DNA of 64,000 bases from Methanobacterium sp. PtaU1.Bin097 (GCA_002067325.1 MVQY01000037.1:1-64000), one strand, 5' to 3'; positions 9,423-19,162 are shown, counted from the stretch's first letter. The notes: generated by a model not told the origin, from the sequence alone. Numbers and translations: made by a program.

Positions 9423-11330
9423 ATGGCAAATTTAAACTCGAATTCAACCAGTTCAGTGAAGAACACACTTAACATAAGGTCTTATAATAACTCCGGGGAG
9501 ATTGATGTCCCGGATAAGATAATAGACCAGATCATCGGTCAGAAAGAAGCTGTAGAAACAGTGAAAAAAGCAGCTAAGCAGAGAAGAAACGTTCTCTTAA
9601 TTGGTGAACCGGGTATAGGAAAGTCCATGTTAGCTAAGGGAATGGCGGAGCTACTCCCTGCTGAAGAACTTCAGGATGTCCTTGTTTATCCTAATATAGA
9701 GGATAACCACAACCCATTAATTGGAGCCATGCCTGCTGGTGAAGCTAAAAAAGTAGTAACCAACTACAAGGTAAAGGCCAAAGGATCAGAAGAGAGAAAG
9801 AACATGTTGATGATGGTTGTCATTGCCTTTATCCTGATTGTAGGATTCTATCTGCAACAATTTTTAGCAGCGGTAATCGCCGCAGGAATTGTCTTTTTAG
9901 CTCTACAGCAGATGAAACCCAAATCCTCAGTTATGGTGCCCAAGTTATTGATCAACAATGACAATCACAAAACAGCCCCATTTATAGATGCCACTGGTGC
10001 ACACGCCGGCGCACTCTTAGGTGATGTAAGGCACGACCCTTACCAGTCCGGGGGGCTGGGAACTCCTGCCCATGAAAGGGTGGAAGCAGGTATGATACAT
10101 AAGGCCAACAAAGGAGTGCTTTATGTGGACGAAATCGGAACCATGAAGATGAAAACCCAGCAGGAGCTCTTAACTGCCATGCAGGAGAAAAAATATTCTA
10201 TAACCGGTCAAAGTGAGACCAGCAGTGGAGCTATGGTAAGGACCCAGGAAGTACCCTGCGACTTCGTACTGGTGGCTTCCGGTAACATACAGATCCTTGA
10301 AGGAATGCACATCGCATTACGTTCCAGGATAAGAGGGTATGGTTACGAAGTTTATATGAAAGATTCCATGCCAGACACCCCGGAAAACCGGGATAAACTC
10401 ATACAGTTCGTGGCACAGGAAGTTAAAAAGGATGGAAGAATCCCCCACTTCAGTAAAGAAGCTGTGGGAGAAATTATCAGAGAAGCTCAAAGAAGAGCCG
10501 GTAAAAAAGATTCACTAACCCTCAAACTAAGGGATTTAGGTGGCCTGGTTAGGGCCGCTGGAGATATAGCCAAGGGTGAAAGGGCTGAATTAGTCACGTT
10601 AGAACATGTAATCAGTGCTAAAAAACTCGCAAGAACATTAGAACAGCAGATGGCAGATAGAAACATCTCACATATTAAACAGTACAATGTATTTAAATCG
10701 GAAGGTACTCAGGTTGGTCGTGTAAACGGATTGGCCGTAATGGGTGGCCGTAGCGGAATAATTCTCCCCATTGAAGCGGAAGCAGCCCCGGCCCAGAGTA
10801 GCTTAGAGGGTAAAATCATAGCCACTGGTAAATTAGGTGAAATAGCCAAAGAAGCAGTAACCAACGTAAGTGCCCTAATTAAGAAGAACACAGGTACAAG
10901 TATCTCGAACTACGACATACATATTCAGTTTGTACAGGCTCATGGTGGTGTAGAAGGGGACAGTGCCAGTGTATCGGTGGCAACTGCAGTTATATCTGCT
11001 CTTGAAAACATTCCAGTTGACCAGTCACTAGCTCTAACAGGTTCTTTAAGTGTAAGGGGGGATGTACTCCCTGTTGGTGGAGTGACAGGTAAGATAGAAG
11101 CAGCAGCCGAAGCAGGTATTAAGAAGGTTTTAATACCCAGAGCCAACATGGAAGACGTGTTAATAGAGGACAGGTACCGCAGGAAGATTGAAATCATACC
11201 TGTAGATACTCTAAGTGATGTCCTGGAACATGCCTTGGTAGGTAAAGGTAAAAAAGGCTTGCTCCAGAAAATGCGTAAAATCACAGACATCATGCCAACC
11301 GGTATCCTGCAGAACCCAACCACCAATTAA
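9423..11330 (+). CDS. lonB: archaeal membrane-anchored Lon protease (LonB)
   Basis: A 635-residue ATP-dependent protease with an archaeal LonB layout. The AAA domain has Walker A GEPGIGKS (61-68) and Walker B YVDEIG (234-239). Two hydrophobic helices inserted at about 128-162 anchor it to the cytoplasmic membrane. The C-terminal serine protease domain has a Ser514 (GDSASVS) / Lys557 (VTGKIEA) catalytic dyad. It degrades unfolded and membrane-associated proteins. ATG follows AAGGAGGT. It is monocistronic, with a 20-bp tandem repeat directly after the stop. Confidence 0.96.
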   Translation: MANLNSNSTSSVKNTLNIRSYNNSGEIDVPDKIIDQIIGQKEAVETVKKAAKQRRNVLLIGEPGIGKSMLAKGMAELLPAEELQDVLVYPNIEDNHNPLIGAMPAGEAKKVVTNYKVKAKGSEERKNMLMMVVIAFILIVGFYLQQFLAAVIAAGIVFLALQQMKPKSSVMVPKLLINNDNHKTAPFIDATGAHAGALLGDVRHDPYQSGGLGTPAHERVEAGMIHKANKGVLYVDEIGTMKMKTQQELLTAMQEKKYSITGQSETSSGAMVRTQEVPCDFVLVASGNIQILEGMHIALRSRIRGYGYEVYMKDSMPDTPENRDKLIQFVAQEVKKDGRIPHFSKEAVGEIIREAQRRAGKKDSLTLKLRDLGGLVRAAGDIAKGERAELVTLEHVISAKKLARTLEQQMADRNISHIKQYNVFKSEGTQVGRVNGLAVMGGRSGIILPIEAEAAPAQSSLEGKIIATGKLGEIAKEAVTNVSALIKKNTGTSISNYDIHIQFVQAHGGVEGDSASVSVATAVISALENIPVDQSLALTGSLSVRGDVLPVGGVTGKIEAAAEAGIKKVLIPRANMEDVLIEDRYRRKIEIIPVDTLSDVLEHALVGKGKKGLLQKMRKITDIMPTGILQNPTTN

Positions 11331-11334
11331 TGGG

Positions 11335-11374
11335 ATTTTAGGAGACAAATTCGAATTTTAGGAGATAAACTTTT
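11335..11374 (+). repeat. 20-bp tandem repeat after lonB stop
   Basis: Two imperfect copies of ATTTTAGGAGACAAATTCGA begin 5 bp after the lonB stop codon. Confidence 0.6.
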
Positions 11375-11458
11375 TTTTATATCTCCATTGTTCACTTTTT
11401 TTGAAATTGAACCTGATTTTAATCTAATTTTTTATACAATTAAAAGGAAAATAACAAC

Positions 11459-13042
11459 ATGGAAAAACTAAATTTTAAAGACATAATATCTAAGCCAATG
11501 GAGAAGGCAGTACTCGATATGGGTTTTGAAGAGGCCACACCCATCCAGTCCCTGGCCATACCCCACATCATGGAAGGTAGAGATGTGATAGGCCAGGCAC
11601 AGACCGGAACAGGTAAAACCGCTGCCTTTGGAATTCCCATATTAGAGAAGATCCATCCCCACCAAAAGGAACTACAGGCCATAATACTATGCCCCACCAG
11701 GGAACTGGCCATCCAAGTGGCAGAGGAACTGAAAAAACTCTCCAAATACCTGAAGAACATCCGAGTACTACCCGTCTACGGTGGCCAGCCTATAGAAAGA
11801 CAGATCAAAGCACTGGATAAGGGCGTGCAGATAGTGATAGGCACACCCGGCCGGGTCATGGATCATATGAGGCGGGGAACCCTGGACATGAGCAGTGTAA
11901 GAATCATAGTACTGGATGAAGCCGATGAAATGTTAGATATGGGCTTTAGAGATGATATTGAATTTGTTTTAAGGGATATGCCTGATGAAAGGCAGATGTT
12001 ACTCTTTTCAGCGACCATGTCCCGGGAAATACTCAGGTTAACCAAGAAATATCAGGACGATCCGGAATTTTTAAAGGTAGTTCCCCAGGAACTCACCGTC
12101 CCGGAAACCCAGCAGATATACTTCGAAGTCAAGGAGAAGATGAAACTGGACTTACTATCCCGATTACTGGACATACACAACCCCAACCTCTCCCTGGTAT
12201 TCTGCAACACCAAGAGACGCGTCGACCGATTGGTAAGCCACTTACAGGTAAGGGGATACCTGGCTGATGGCCTGCACGGTGATCTCACCCAGAAACAGAG
12301 GGACCGGGTGATGAACAAGTTCCGCAAGGGAACCATCGACGTCCTGGTGGCTACCGATGTGGCTGCCCGGGGGATCGACGTGGATGATATAGAAATAGTC
12401 TTCAACTACGACGTACCAAACGATGATGAATACTACGTCCACCGTATCGGCCGGACAGGTAGAGCGGGTAAAAATGGTAAAGCATTCACCTTCGTATCTG
12501 GTAAGGAAATCTACCGGTTGAGAGATATACAAAGGTATACTAAAACCAGTATAGAACAGCAGGAGATACCAACCTTACGCCACGTGCAGGAGATGAAGAC
12601 CGACCAGTTCATCAAGAAGGTAAAAAATGTCATAAACACCGAGGATCTGGATAAACAGATACTCATAGTGGAAAGGTTGATAGAAGAAGATTACACTTCC
12701 CTGGAAACCGCGGCAGCCCTGTTGAAGATGGCCATGACCGAGGAAAATACCGATGGTGAATCAGATAACGGCTTTGGAGATACTGGTGCGAGTATAGGTA
12801 TGGTACGATTCTTCCTGAATATTGGGCGCAAAGACAGAGTCAAGGCAAAGGATATAGTGAGGGCTGTAGGGGATAAAACAGGCCTCTCCAGTAGCGTAAT
12901 AGGTAAAGTCGATGTTTACGATAAGTTTTCCTTCATGGAAATACCGGATAGCAGCGCTAAGGATGTGTTTTCCATTATGAGGGGTGCTAAAATTAAGGGA
13001 AGATCGGTGAACATAGAACCGGCTAATAAGAGGATGAAGTAG
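11459..13042 (+). CDS. deaD: DEAD-box RNA helicase with C-terminal DbpA-like domain
   Basis: A 527-residue RNA helicase with all core motifs: Q motif ATPIQ, motif I AQTGTGKT (47-54), PTRELA, DEAD, SAT and HRIGRTGR. After the RecA pair, a linker and a DbpA-type RNA-binding domain (about 450-527) follow, as in bacterial CsdA/DeaD proteins. It would unwind structured RNA in ribosome assembly, decay or cold adaptation. Three archaeal relatives may exist per genome, so the symbol is approximate. It is monocistronic; its stop codon begins a 22-bp tandem repeat. Confidence 0.93.
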   Translation: MEKLNFKDIISKPMEKAVLDMGFEEATPIQSLAIPHIMEGRDVIGQAQTGTGKTAAFGIPILEKIHPHQKELQAIILCPTRELAIQVAEELKKLSKYLKNIRVLPVYGGQPIERQIKALDKGVQIVIGTPGRVMDHMRRGTLDMSSVRIIVLDEADEMLDMGFRDDIEFVLRDMPDERQMLLFSATMSREILRLTKKYQDDPEFLKVVPQELTVPETQQIYFEVKEKMKLDLLSRLLDIHNPNLSLVFCNTKRRVDRLVSHLQVRGYLADGLHGDLTQKQRDRVMNKFRKGTIDVLVATDVAARGIDVDDIEIVFNYDVPNDDEYYVHRIGRTGRAGKNGKAFTFVSGKEIYRLRDIQRYTKTSIEQQEIPTLRHVQEMKTDQFIKKVKNVINTEDLDKQILIVERLIEEDYTSLETAAALLKMAMTEENTDGESDNGFGDTGASIGMVRFFLNIGRKDRVKAKDIVRAVGDKTGLSSSVIGKVDVYDKFSFMEIPDSSAKDVFSIMRGAKIKGRSVNIEPANKRMK

Positions 13043-13083
13043 AGCTAATAAAAGAATAAAATAGAGCTAATAAAAGAATAAGT
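13040..13083 (+). repeat. 22-bp tandem repeat starting at the helicase stop codon
   Basis: Two copies of TAGAGCTAATAAAAGAATAA-AA; the first TAG is the stop codon of the helicase. Copies differ only at the last bases. Confidence 0.7.
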
Positions 13084-13101
13084 AAAAATAAGTTCTTTCT
13101 A

Positions 13102-13422
13102 TTATTTTTTCATTGCTTTCCCATCGCTGCAGTAGAGAAAGTCGGGTTTAGCATTCTCCAGGCCAAATTCTTTATAAACCATGCATTCATTACATAAGCA
13201 GTTTTTTTCTGTTTCAATATCTTCACATTCTGCTTTTCCATTAGCGCAGTACATGCCAGGGTAATCCTCTGGTTTAGGGTCATCCTCACTTTGCAAGAGT
13301 TCCTGGAAATTCATCATCTTTTCCTTGGCGCACGTACTGTTTTCCTGCACAGGACAGGTTGGACACAGGCATCTGATGATGTTTTCTTTTATGTATGGGA
13401 TTTCAAACTTTTCTTTGTTCAT
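13102..13422 (-). CDS. cysteine-rich DUF2769 family protein
   Basis: A 106-residue soluble protein with about ten Cys in two similar blocks: CLCPTCP...C near the N-terminus and CLCNECM in the second half, each followed by a short YC-x-(D/N)-GKA segment (MYCANGKAEC, LYCSDGKAM). The pattern suggests two internal metal-binding repeats (zinc or Fe-S). It resembles DUF2769, a family common in methanogens with no known function. ATG follows GAGGAAATAAA. It is a single gene convergent with the helicase. Confidence 0.75.
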   Translation of the reverse strand: MNKEKFEIPYIKENIIRCLCPTCPVQENSTCAKEKMMNFQELLQSEDDPKPEDYPGMYCANGKAECEDIETEKNCLCNECMVYKEFGLENAKPDFLYCSDGKAMKK

Positions 13423-13502
13423 TTTATTTCCTCATAAACGTTGGACTAAAATAGATATAACAAAAAAATAAGAAAATAAAAAAAAGAACTTTTTTATTCT
13501 GG

Positions 13503-13865
13503 TTAAGCAGCTGGTTCTACTGGGTTCCTGTTTAATAATCCACCTATGGCACCACCGATTGCGCCTATTATTGCGAAGAGGATAATTAAAACCACTGCTA
13601 AAATTCCACCAGCGGCTATTCCTGCTGCAGCACCGAATATGGCGCCTCCAAATATAGCTACTATGATGCCTACAATGATTCCACCTATGACTCCTGCTAA
13701 AGCTCCGTGGATTGCTCCGTTACCTGCGCCGCCGACCATGTAACCGACGATTATAGTTGCTATCAAGACTCCAATGATACTTCCCCAGCCACCTATTAGT
13801 CCGAAGATTATACCTAAAACGATTACTAAAACTGCACCAATACCAGCCCATTTCCAGTCAACCAT
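13503..13865 (-). CDS. small polytopic membrane protein, DUF5518-like (paralogue 1)
   Basis: About 120 residues, four hydrophobic helices rich in Gly, Ala and Ile with GxxxG-type spacing, ending in GGAIGGLLNR. It is a clear paralogue of the next gene (both start MVDWK and end AIGGAIGGLLNR). I chose ATG 13865 because GGGGGTGA sits at the right distance and the paralogue starts at the equivalent residue; the open frame extends 3 codons further upstream through a GTG. Function unknown; probably a cytoplasmic membrane protein. Confidence 0.8.
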   Translation of the reverse strand: MVDWKWAGIGAVLVIVLGIIFGLIGGWGSIIGVLIATIIVGYMVGGAGNGAIHGALAGVIGGIIVGIIVAIFGGAIFGAAAGIAAGGILAVVLIILFAIIGAIGGAIGGLLNRNPVEPAA

Positions 13866-14077
13866 GCTTTTCACCCCCTTTTAAATTGTTTAAAAGATAA
13901 GAAACTGGATAGTTTCTTTAATCTTGATTATACTATTTGTGTATGATGGCATTTATTATTTGTTATTAAATTTAACTGTAAAATATTTGAATTTACTCCA
14001 GACCAGCCACAATAAAAGAAGAAAAATAAAATGAAGAAAGTAGAAAAAGAATTTTTCTATTCTGGTTCAGAAGCCGG

Positions 14078-14446
14078 TTATACCGATTTCCTGTTTAATA
14101 ATCCGCCGATAGCACCGCCGATAGCGCCTACTATTGCGTATGCGACGATAATGATTATGATGGCAATGACACCAGTGGTAATTCCAAGTGCAGCTCCAGC
14201 AGTGATAGTAACTAGGGTACTTCCAATTAAAGCTGCTATAATGGCTACGATGATTCCACCCAGAATTGCTGTTAAAGCTCCATGAAGTGCACCATTAGAT
14301 GGGCCGCCACCGGCCAGATAACCTGTAATAATAGTGGCAATAAAGAATCCTATGGAGCTTGCGATATTTCCGACGAATATTCCCAGGAGTAAACCTAAAA
14401 CGATTGTTAAAATGAAACCGATGATGACTGCTTTCCAATCGACCAT
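14078..14446 (-). CDS. small polytopic membrane protein, DUF5518-like (paralogue 2)
   Basis: 122 residues with four Gly/Ala/Ile-rich hydrophobic segments, starting MVDWKAVIIGF and ending AIGGAIGGLLNRKSV. It shares both ends and the helix layout with the gene at 13503-13865 and has the same strong GGGGTGA ribosome binding site. The 212-bp gap between them allows separate promoters. Glycine-rich helices suggest tight packing or oligomers; no catalytic motif is visible. Function unknown. Confidence 0.8.
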   Translation of the reverse strand: MVDWKAVIIGFILTIVLGLLLGIFVGNIASSIGFFIATIITGYLAGGGPSNGALHGALTAILGGIIVAIIAALIGSTLVTITAGAALGITTGVIAIIIIIVAYAIVGAIGGAIGGLLNRKSV

Positions 14447-14611
14447 ATTTTCACCCCCTTTTAAATTGTTACCAAATAAAAACCTTCAGTTTTAATTTTA
14501 TTATTTATCACAATACTTATCCTTTGCCTTTGGTTTTTTAAAAATTAACTATTAAAATCGTAATAAGTTACAAATAATCAGAGTAGATCAACTATTATTG
14601 GGAAATAAACC

Positions 14612-15475
14612 TTATTTCCCAATAAAATCAGCAATCAAGGGAGCAACAGAGATGGTACTTGCATCTGACTGTAGTGTGTCGGTGGCGATGACATCATCTA
14701 CACCTGAAGCGAATATTCTAAGCAGTGCATCTTCCACTAGGACGGGGTGGACGCAGGACACCACTATTTTACTTGCGCCGTGTTGACGTAGGATATGGGA
14801 GGCGTTTATTATGGTTCCCCCGGTGCTTATTATATCGTCTATTATCACCGCTTCCCTACCCTGGACATCCAGATCCTTGGTTCTAGTTTCCACCTTATCT
14901 GGTAATATGCGGGTTTTTTCCAGATGGTCCGAGTCACATCCCAGTATACCGGCTATTTCACTGGCAAATCCCAGGGCACCCTTATCTGGAGCAACTATCA
15001 CTGGATCATCTAAATGTTCCTCTATATATTCAGCGATGAGGGGCATGGCAGATAGGTTGTGGGCTGGGATGTTGAACAGGTTACGCAGTCCGTCTTCGTG
15101 GAGGTTGATGGAGAAAATCTCAGAAGCCCCGCACGCTTCCAGGAGTTCAGATACCACCTGGGCAGAGATGGCCTCCCCTGTTTTGAAACGTTTTTCCTGT
15201 CTTGCGTAACCGAAGTAGGGTATTACCACCTTTATGTTTTCTACGTCTAAACTTTTAAGGGTTTTGAGGATTAAAAATAGTTCTAGTAGGTTCTGGTCCT
15301 GAGGATATCCAGTTGACTGGATGACTACTGCATCTGATTCCAGGTTACCTCCTATTCTAATGTATCGTTCACCGTCAGGAAATTTTCTGGTCTCCAGGGG
15401 GCATAATGTTTCGTCTAGTTCTTTTGAAATTAATGCCGCCAGTTTCTGAGATGCAGATCCTCCTATTATCATCAA
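14612..15475 (-). CDS. prs: ribose-phosphate pyrophosphokinase
   Basis: A 287-residue PRPP synthetase that makes phosphoribosyl pyrophosphate from ribose 5-phosphate and ATP for purine, pyrimidine, histidine and methanopterin synthesis. It shows the catalytic PYFGYARQEKRFK region, the SINLHED segment and the PRPP-binding loop VIIDDIISTGGT. The length fits the shorter archaeal class. It is transcribed toward the DUF5518 pair; a 49-residue gene lies upstream on the same strand, 61 bp away. Confidence 0.95.
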   Translation of the reverse strand: MMIIGGSASQKLAALISKELDETLCPLETRKFPDGERYIRIGGNLESDAVVIQSTGYPQDQNLLELFLILKTLKSLDVENIKVVIPYFGYARQEKRFKTGEAISAQVVSELLEACGASEIFSINLHEDGLRNLFNIPAHNLSAMPLIAEYIEEHLDDPVIVAPDKGALGFASEIAGILGCDSDHLEKTRILPDKVETRTKDLDVQGREAVIIDDIISTGGTIINASHILRQHGASKIVVSCVHPVLVEDALLRIFASGVDDVIATDTLQSDASTISVAPLIADFIGK

Positions 15476-15536
15476 TATACATCACCAACATTTTTTATGA
15501 GTATGGATATTTAATGGAAAATACTTTAATAAACTT

Positions 15537-15686
15537 TTATATGGACACATTCAATTCCTTTAAAAGCTTGTCGCGTTCTTCCTTCAATTTTTTTAGAAGT
15601 TCTTTATCACAGTTTTCATCTTTCTCCATGAAGGCTATACTATGGGTTATTGCTTCTAAATTTGCTTCCTTTATATTTACTGACAT
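15537..15686 (-). CDS. small charged helical protein, 49 residues
   Basis: The reverse strand from ATG 15686 encodes 49 residues beginning MSVNIKEANLEA and ending KELNVSI. The second half is Lys/Glu/Leu-rich with a heptad-like pattern (ELLKKLKEERDKLLKEL), so a short coiled coil is likely. GGGGAT lies upstream. It may share a transcript with prs. It is below common ORF length limits and I do not recognise the family, but start, ribosome site and codon use look real. Confidence 0.6.
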   Translation of the reverse strand: MSVNIKEANLEAITHSIAFMEKDENCDKELLKKLKEERDKLLKELNVSI

Positions 15687-15932
15687 TTTTTATCCCCTAC
15701 TCTGCCGTTAAGAAATCAAAAATTTCTACAGTAGAAATACGTTCCAGATTAACTTCTCATTATTAAACTCTGCTTAAACATCTATAAAAAGTATTTTCTT
15801 TTTCTTTTTATAGCATATCTAATTTAAAGAAAAATTCACTGTTCATGTTTTGTTTAAAGTTAAATAGAAACATTTTTTAAGGCATATTGACATAAAAATA
15901 AATATTAAAATAAGTAAGAGGAGGTGTAAGGT

Positions 15933-16412
15933 ATGGCAAAAACTTCAACCGGTATATTGTTGATAATTTTGGGTTTAATTGTTTTGGCCCTCCCACTAGC
16001 AGGATTAATTGCCGTGAGTTGGCTCACAGGCTTTGCTCTTGCCCTTTTGGGAATTGGACTTTTAATATTCGGATACGGTGACACCAAAGAAAGCACTGCT
16101 CTAGGCGTAATAGAGATTATCCTGGGAATAATAGCCATAATATTTGGTATTGGATTTATAGTCTCTCCTGCATTATTCGCCTTTGTAGCCGGATTCTTGA
16201 TATATCTCGCTGGTATTTTCCTAGTTATAGTCGGTCTGATCGCCATATTCGCTGCAGCAGGCGCCAGATGGAACGGAGTAGTAACCCTGATAATCGGTCT
16301 CATATACCTGATACTGGGATACTTCGTATCAGATCCATTCTATCTCGGCGTATTAATCGGTCTCTGGCTGCTCATCGTGGGAATAATGAACGTACTCCAG
16401 AAGGAAGACTAA
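15933..16412 (+). CDS. DUF308-like small membrane protein
   Basis: 159 residues with five to six hydrophobic helices in repeated pairs (GILLIILGLIVLALP, ALALLGIGLLIFGYGD, EIILGIIAIIFGIGF, GIFLVIVGLIAIF, LIIGLIYLILGYF). The repeat of LI-LG-I/L motifs is typical of DUF308/HdeD-like proteins. Role unknown; HdeD relatives are linked to acid stress in bacteria, but that should not be assumed here. ATG follows GAGGAGGTG. It is monocistronic with a T-rich terminator. Confidence 0.8.
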   Translation: MAKTSTGILLIILGLIVLALPLAGLIAVSWLTGFALALLGIGLLIFGYGDTKESTALGVIEIILGIIAIIFGIGFIVSPALFAFVAGFLIYLAGIFLVIVGLIAIFAAAGARWNGVVTLIIGLIYLILGYFVSDPFYLGVLIGLWLLIVGIMNVLQKED

Positions 16413-16420
16413 GACCATCA

Positions 16421-16439
16421 TTTTTTTCTTTCTTTTTTT
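16421..16439 (+). terminator. oligo-T terminator after the DUF308-like gene
   Basis: An almost uninterrupted T-tract (two T7 runs joined by CTTTC) starts 9 bp after the stop codon, as expected for archaeal termination. Confidence 0.5.
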
Positions 16440-16552
16440 GAATAATGAAATAATGAAATTTGAATTTTCCTAGTTTCTCCGAGTTAAGGGATAATGTTTT
16501 TATTCAAGCTTATCACTATTTAATACATCATAGAAGATAAGAAGGTGGCCTG

Positions 16553-16924
16553 ATGCACGAATTATCCATGGCTGATGCCATAGTGAAGACCGTACTGGAT
16601 GTTGCAGAGAAAAATCAAGCAGAAGAAATACTGGAAGTAACCATCGAGGTAGGCAAACTCACCATGCTCAATCCTGAGCAATTAAGATTCCTTTTAGATG
16701 TTTTAAAAGAAAACACGTTACTGGAAGGGGCTGAAATAATAATAGAAGAGATACCAGTGGAAATTAAATGTCTCTCCTGTGGTTATGCTGGATCGACCAA
16801 TCTTAATGATTCTGATCACTATTTGATGATAGTCAAATGTCCGGAGTGTGATGAAAGAAACCTGGAGATAGTTACTGGACAAGAATGTAACGTAAAAAAC
16901 ATCCGTATTGAAAAGCCTGAATAA
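16553..16924 (+). CDS. hypA: hydrogenase nickel incorporation protein HypA
   Basis: A 123-residue nickel chaperone for [NiFe]-hydrogenases. Met1-His2-Glu3 gives the conserved nickel site, and CLSCG...KCPEC (about 74-77 and 102-105) forms the structural zinc knuckle. It delivers nickel together with HypB, encoded 120 bp downstream on the same strand. ATG follows GAAGGTGGCCTG. The spacer to hypB is a degenerate 25-bp tandem repeat. Confidence 0.95.
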   Translation: MHELSMADAIVKTVLDVAEKNQAEEILEVTIEVGKLTMLNPEQLRFLLDVLKENTLLEGAEIIIEEIPVEIKCLSCGYAGSTNLNDSDHYLMIVKCPECDERNLEIVTGQECNVKNIRIEKPE

Positions 16925-16941
16925 AAAATATAAATTCCAAA

Positions 16942-17004
16942 ATTCTAATAATCCAAATATTATAAATTCTGATAGTTCCAATATTGTAAAATTCTAATAA
17001 AATT
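16942..17004 (+). repeat. 24/25-bp degenerate tandem repeat between hypA and hypB
   Basis: Units beginning ATTCTAATAATCCAAATATT start at 16942, 16966 and 16991 (two full copies and a partial one), with no coding content. Confidence 0.55.
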
Positions 17005-17044
17005 GATTTTAAAAAATATTACCAAACTTTGGAAGTGAATAGAT

Positions 17045-17704
17045 ATGCATAAAATCGCAGATGTAGAGATACAGCACGACATAATGGTGGCCAATAAAAA
17101 GCTCGCCCAGAGAAATCAGAGAATCCTAGATAAAGCCAACGTATTTTCAGTGGATGTTTTAGGAGCCATAGGCTCAGGTAAAACATCACTCATCGAACTT
17201 TTAATAAAAAAATCTGATGAAAAGATAGGTGTCATAGCCGGTGACGTCATCAGCAAATTCGACGCCGGCCGGTTCCAGCAATATGACATACCAGTGGTAG
17301 GCTTAAACACTGGTAAAGAATGCCACCTGGACGCCCATCTGGTGGAACACGCCATAGAAGACATGCCTTTGGACGAAATAGACACACTCTATATTGAAAA
17401 CGTGGGAAACCTCATCTGTCCCGTTGACTTCGACTTAGGAAGCCACATGCGCATGGTGGTGATCAGTGTCAGTGAGGGAGACGACACCGTGGAAAAACAC
17501 CCCCTGATCTTCAAGGACGCCGACCTGATAGTCATAAACAAGATAGACATCGCAGATGCAGTGGGTGCAGACGCGGAAAAGATGGTAAAAGATGCTAAAT
17601 ACCTAAACCCTGATGTTAAAATAATAAAAAGCAGCCTTAAAACAGAAGAAGGATTGAATGAGATCATTAAGGCAATAAAAGATTTCAGAGATAGCATCAA
17701 CTAG
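17045..17704 (+). CDS. hypB: hydrogenase nickel incorporation GTPase HypB
   Basis: A 219-residue SIMIBI-class GTPase that drives nickel insertion into the hydrogenase large subunit. It has Walker A GAIGSGKTS, the ENVGNLICP motif with the metal-site Cys, and the NKID guanine-specificity motif. It lacks the N-terminal CxxCGC and His-rich nickel stores of some bacterial HypB proteins, as usual in archaea. It lies downstream of hypA. Degenerate 23-24-bp repeats follow its stop. Confidence 0.95.
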   Translation: MHKIADVEIQHDIMVANKKLAQRNQRILDKANVFSVDVLGAIGSGKTSLIELLIKKSDEKIGVIAGDVISKFDAGRFQQYDIPVVGLNTGKECHLDAHLVEHAIEDMPLDEIDTLYIENVGNLICPVDFDLGSHMRMVVISVSEGDDTVEKHPLIFKDADLIVINKIDIADAVGADAEKMVKDAKYLNPDVKIIKSSLKTEEGLNEIIKAIKDFRDSIN

Positions 17705-17708
17705 TTTA

Positions 17709-17820
17709 GATTAAAATTATCTACTGGGTTTGATTAAAGATCGACTAGATCTTCTAATTAAACATCACTAGATATGTTAAAACATTCAACTACATCTGAT
17801 TGAAAACATCGCCTGGATCG
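17709..17820 (+). repeat. degenerate 23/24-bp tandem repeat after hypB
   Basis: Four to five diverged units, the clearest starting GATTAAA at 17709 and 17732, AATTAAA at 17756 and GATTGAAA at 17798, each containing an ATC-ACT-AGAT-like core. Confidence 0.45.
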
Positions 17821-17855
17821 AATTAATTTACTTAATACAATATATTGGTGATTCA

Positions 17856-18881
17856 TTGAAAGTATGGATAGACATAGTAAACGCGCCGCATGTTTGGTTT
17901 TTCAAGAACATAATAAAATATCTGGAAGATGAGGGTGAAGAGGTGTTCATCACCGCCCGTAAGTTTGGTGATGTCCATCAGCTTATGGACTTATTTGATC
18001 TCCCCTACACTTCGGTGGGCAGGCACGGTGCCACCCTGGAACAGAAGCTTCTGCGGAGCACAGAAAGGGTTTACAACCTATCGAAGATCATCGAAAAAGA
18101 AAAACCAGATGTAGCGGTGTCTAAACATTCAATTGAACTTCCCAGGGTGTCTTTCGGACTTAAAATACCCAGTGTGTATGTGCTGGATAATGAACATGCC
18201 ATAGCAGCAAACAGGCTCACACTACCCCTCTGTAATAAGATTGTAGTACCAAAGGCCATGAGCGTATGGGATGTGCTGAAAATCGGTGCAGATCCCAATG
18301 CACTGGTACGTTACAATGGAACATCGGAGGTTATACACTTCGTGGATTTCCAGTATAACCCAAACATCTTCGAAGATTTGAATTTGGATTTAAATAAGGA
18401 TAAGACCATACTGATGAGGCCGGAACCCGCCCTGGCATCCTACCTTGACGCTGACTGCCATGAATCTGTCTTGTCTCCAATCGTGGAAAATATTGGGGAA
18501 TATGCAAATATCCTGGTCATCCCCCGATTTAAACAACAGCAGGAAATATTCGCTGGCAACGAGAATGTAACCATAATCAAACCACCAGTGGACACATTCA
18601 GTCTGATGAAAAGATGTGATCTGGTGATTGGTGCGGGAGGTACCATGAACCGGGAGGCAGCCCTTTTAGGAACCCCAGTCATATCCTGTTACCCCGGGAA
18701 ATTACTCGCCGTGGATGGATTCTACATTGAAAAAGATCTTATGAAGAGATCACAGGACATAGGCGAAATAGTTGACCTGGCACTGGAACTCATGATGGAA
18801 CATAAGGTAAAAAAACAGCTTAAAACCGATGATCTTCTCCAGATCATGATAGATAATATATATGGTGCGGTGGAAGGTTAA
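17856..18881 (+). CDS. DUF354 family protein (glycosyltransferase-like fold)
   Basis: A 341-residue protein of the DUF354 family, whose two Rossmann-like halves resemble GT-B glycosyltransferases such as UDP-GlcNAc 2-epimerase. The N-terminal WIDIVNAPHVWFF and the C-terminal GAGGTMNREAALLGTPVIS (nucleotide-sugar binding region) are the family hallmarks. Start is TTG after GGTGATTCA; no ATG is nearby. The substrate is unknown, probably a surface or glycoconjugate sugar. It is followed by tandem repeats that begin at its stop codon. Confidence 0.82.
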   Translation: MKVWIDIVNAPHVWFFKNIIKYLEDEGEEVFITARKFGDVHQLMDLFDLPYTSVGRHGATLEQKLLRSTERVYNLSKIIEKEKPDVAVSKHSIELPRVSFGLKIPSVYVLDNEHAIAANRLTLPLCNKIVVPKAMSVWDVLKIGADPNALVRYNGTSEVIHFVDFQYNPNIFEDLNLDLNKDKTILMRPEPALASYLDADCHESVLSPIVENIGEYANILVIPRFKQQQEIFAGNENVTIIKPPVDTFSLMKRCDLVIGAGGTMNREAALLGTPVISCYPGKLLAVDGFYIEKDLMKRSQDIGEIVDLALELMMEHKVKKQLKTDDLLQIMIDNIYGAVEG

Positions 18882-18938
18882 TCCTACTTACCTGTAAAGT
18901 TAATCCCACCTGATTTAAAGTTAATCCTATTTGATTTA
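18875..18938 (+). repeat. 21-bp tandem repeat (3 copies) starting at the DUF354 stop
   Basis: Units AAGTTAATCCCACCTGATTT-A at 18897-18917 and a near copy at 18918-18938, preceded by a diverged copy at 18875-18896 that contains the TAA stop codon. Confidence 0.7.
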
Positions 18939-18982
18939 AAAAATTGTCTAACTCTTATCCATTTAATTTGAAAAAATAAGGA

Positions 18983-19057
<75 letters not shown>

Positions 19058-19077
19058 TATACAAGATTATATACAAT

Positions 19078-19090
19078 TATATTTAAATGT
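19078..19090 (-). promoter_or_regulatory. TATA box for tRNA-Ala
   Basis: On the reverse strand, ACATTTAAATATAA ends about 25 bp upstream of the tRNA 5' end. Confidence 0.5.
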
Positions 19091-19162
19091 AATGCATCGG
19101 TTTTAAATGTAACGTACCTGTAACAATTCTAGATAAAATTGAACCTGAAACCTGGTATAAAC

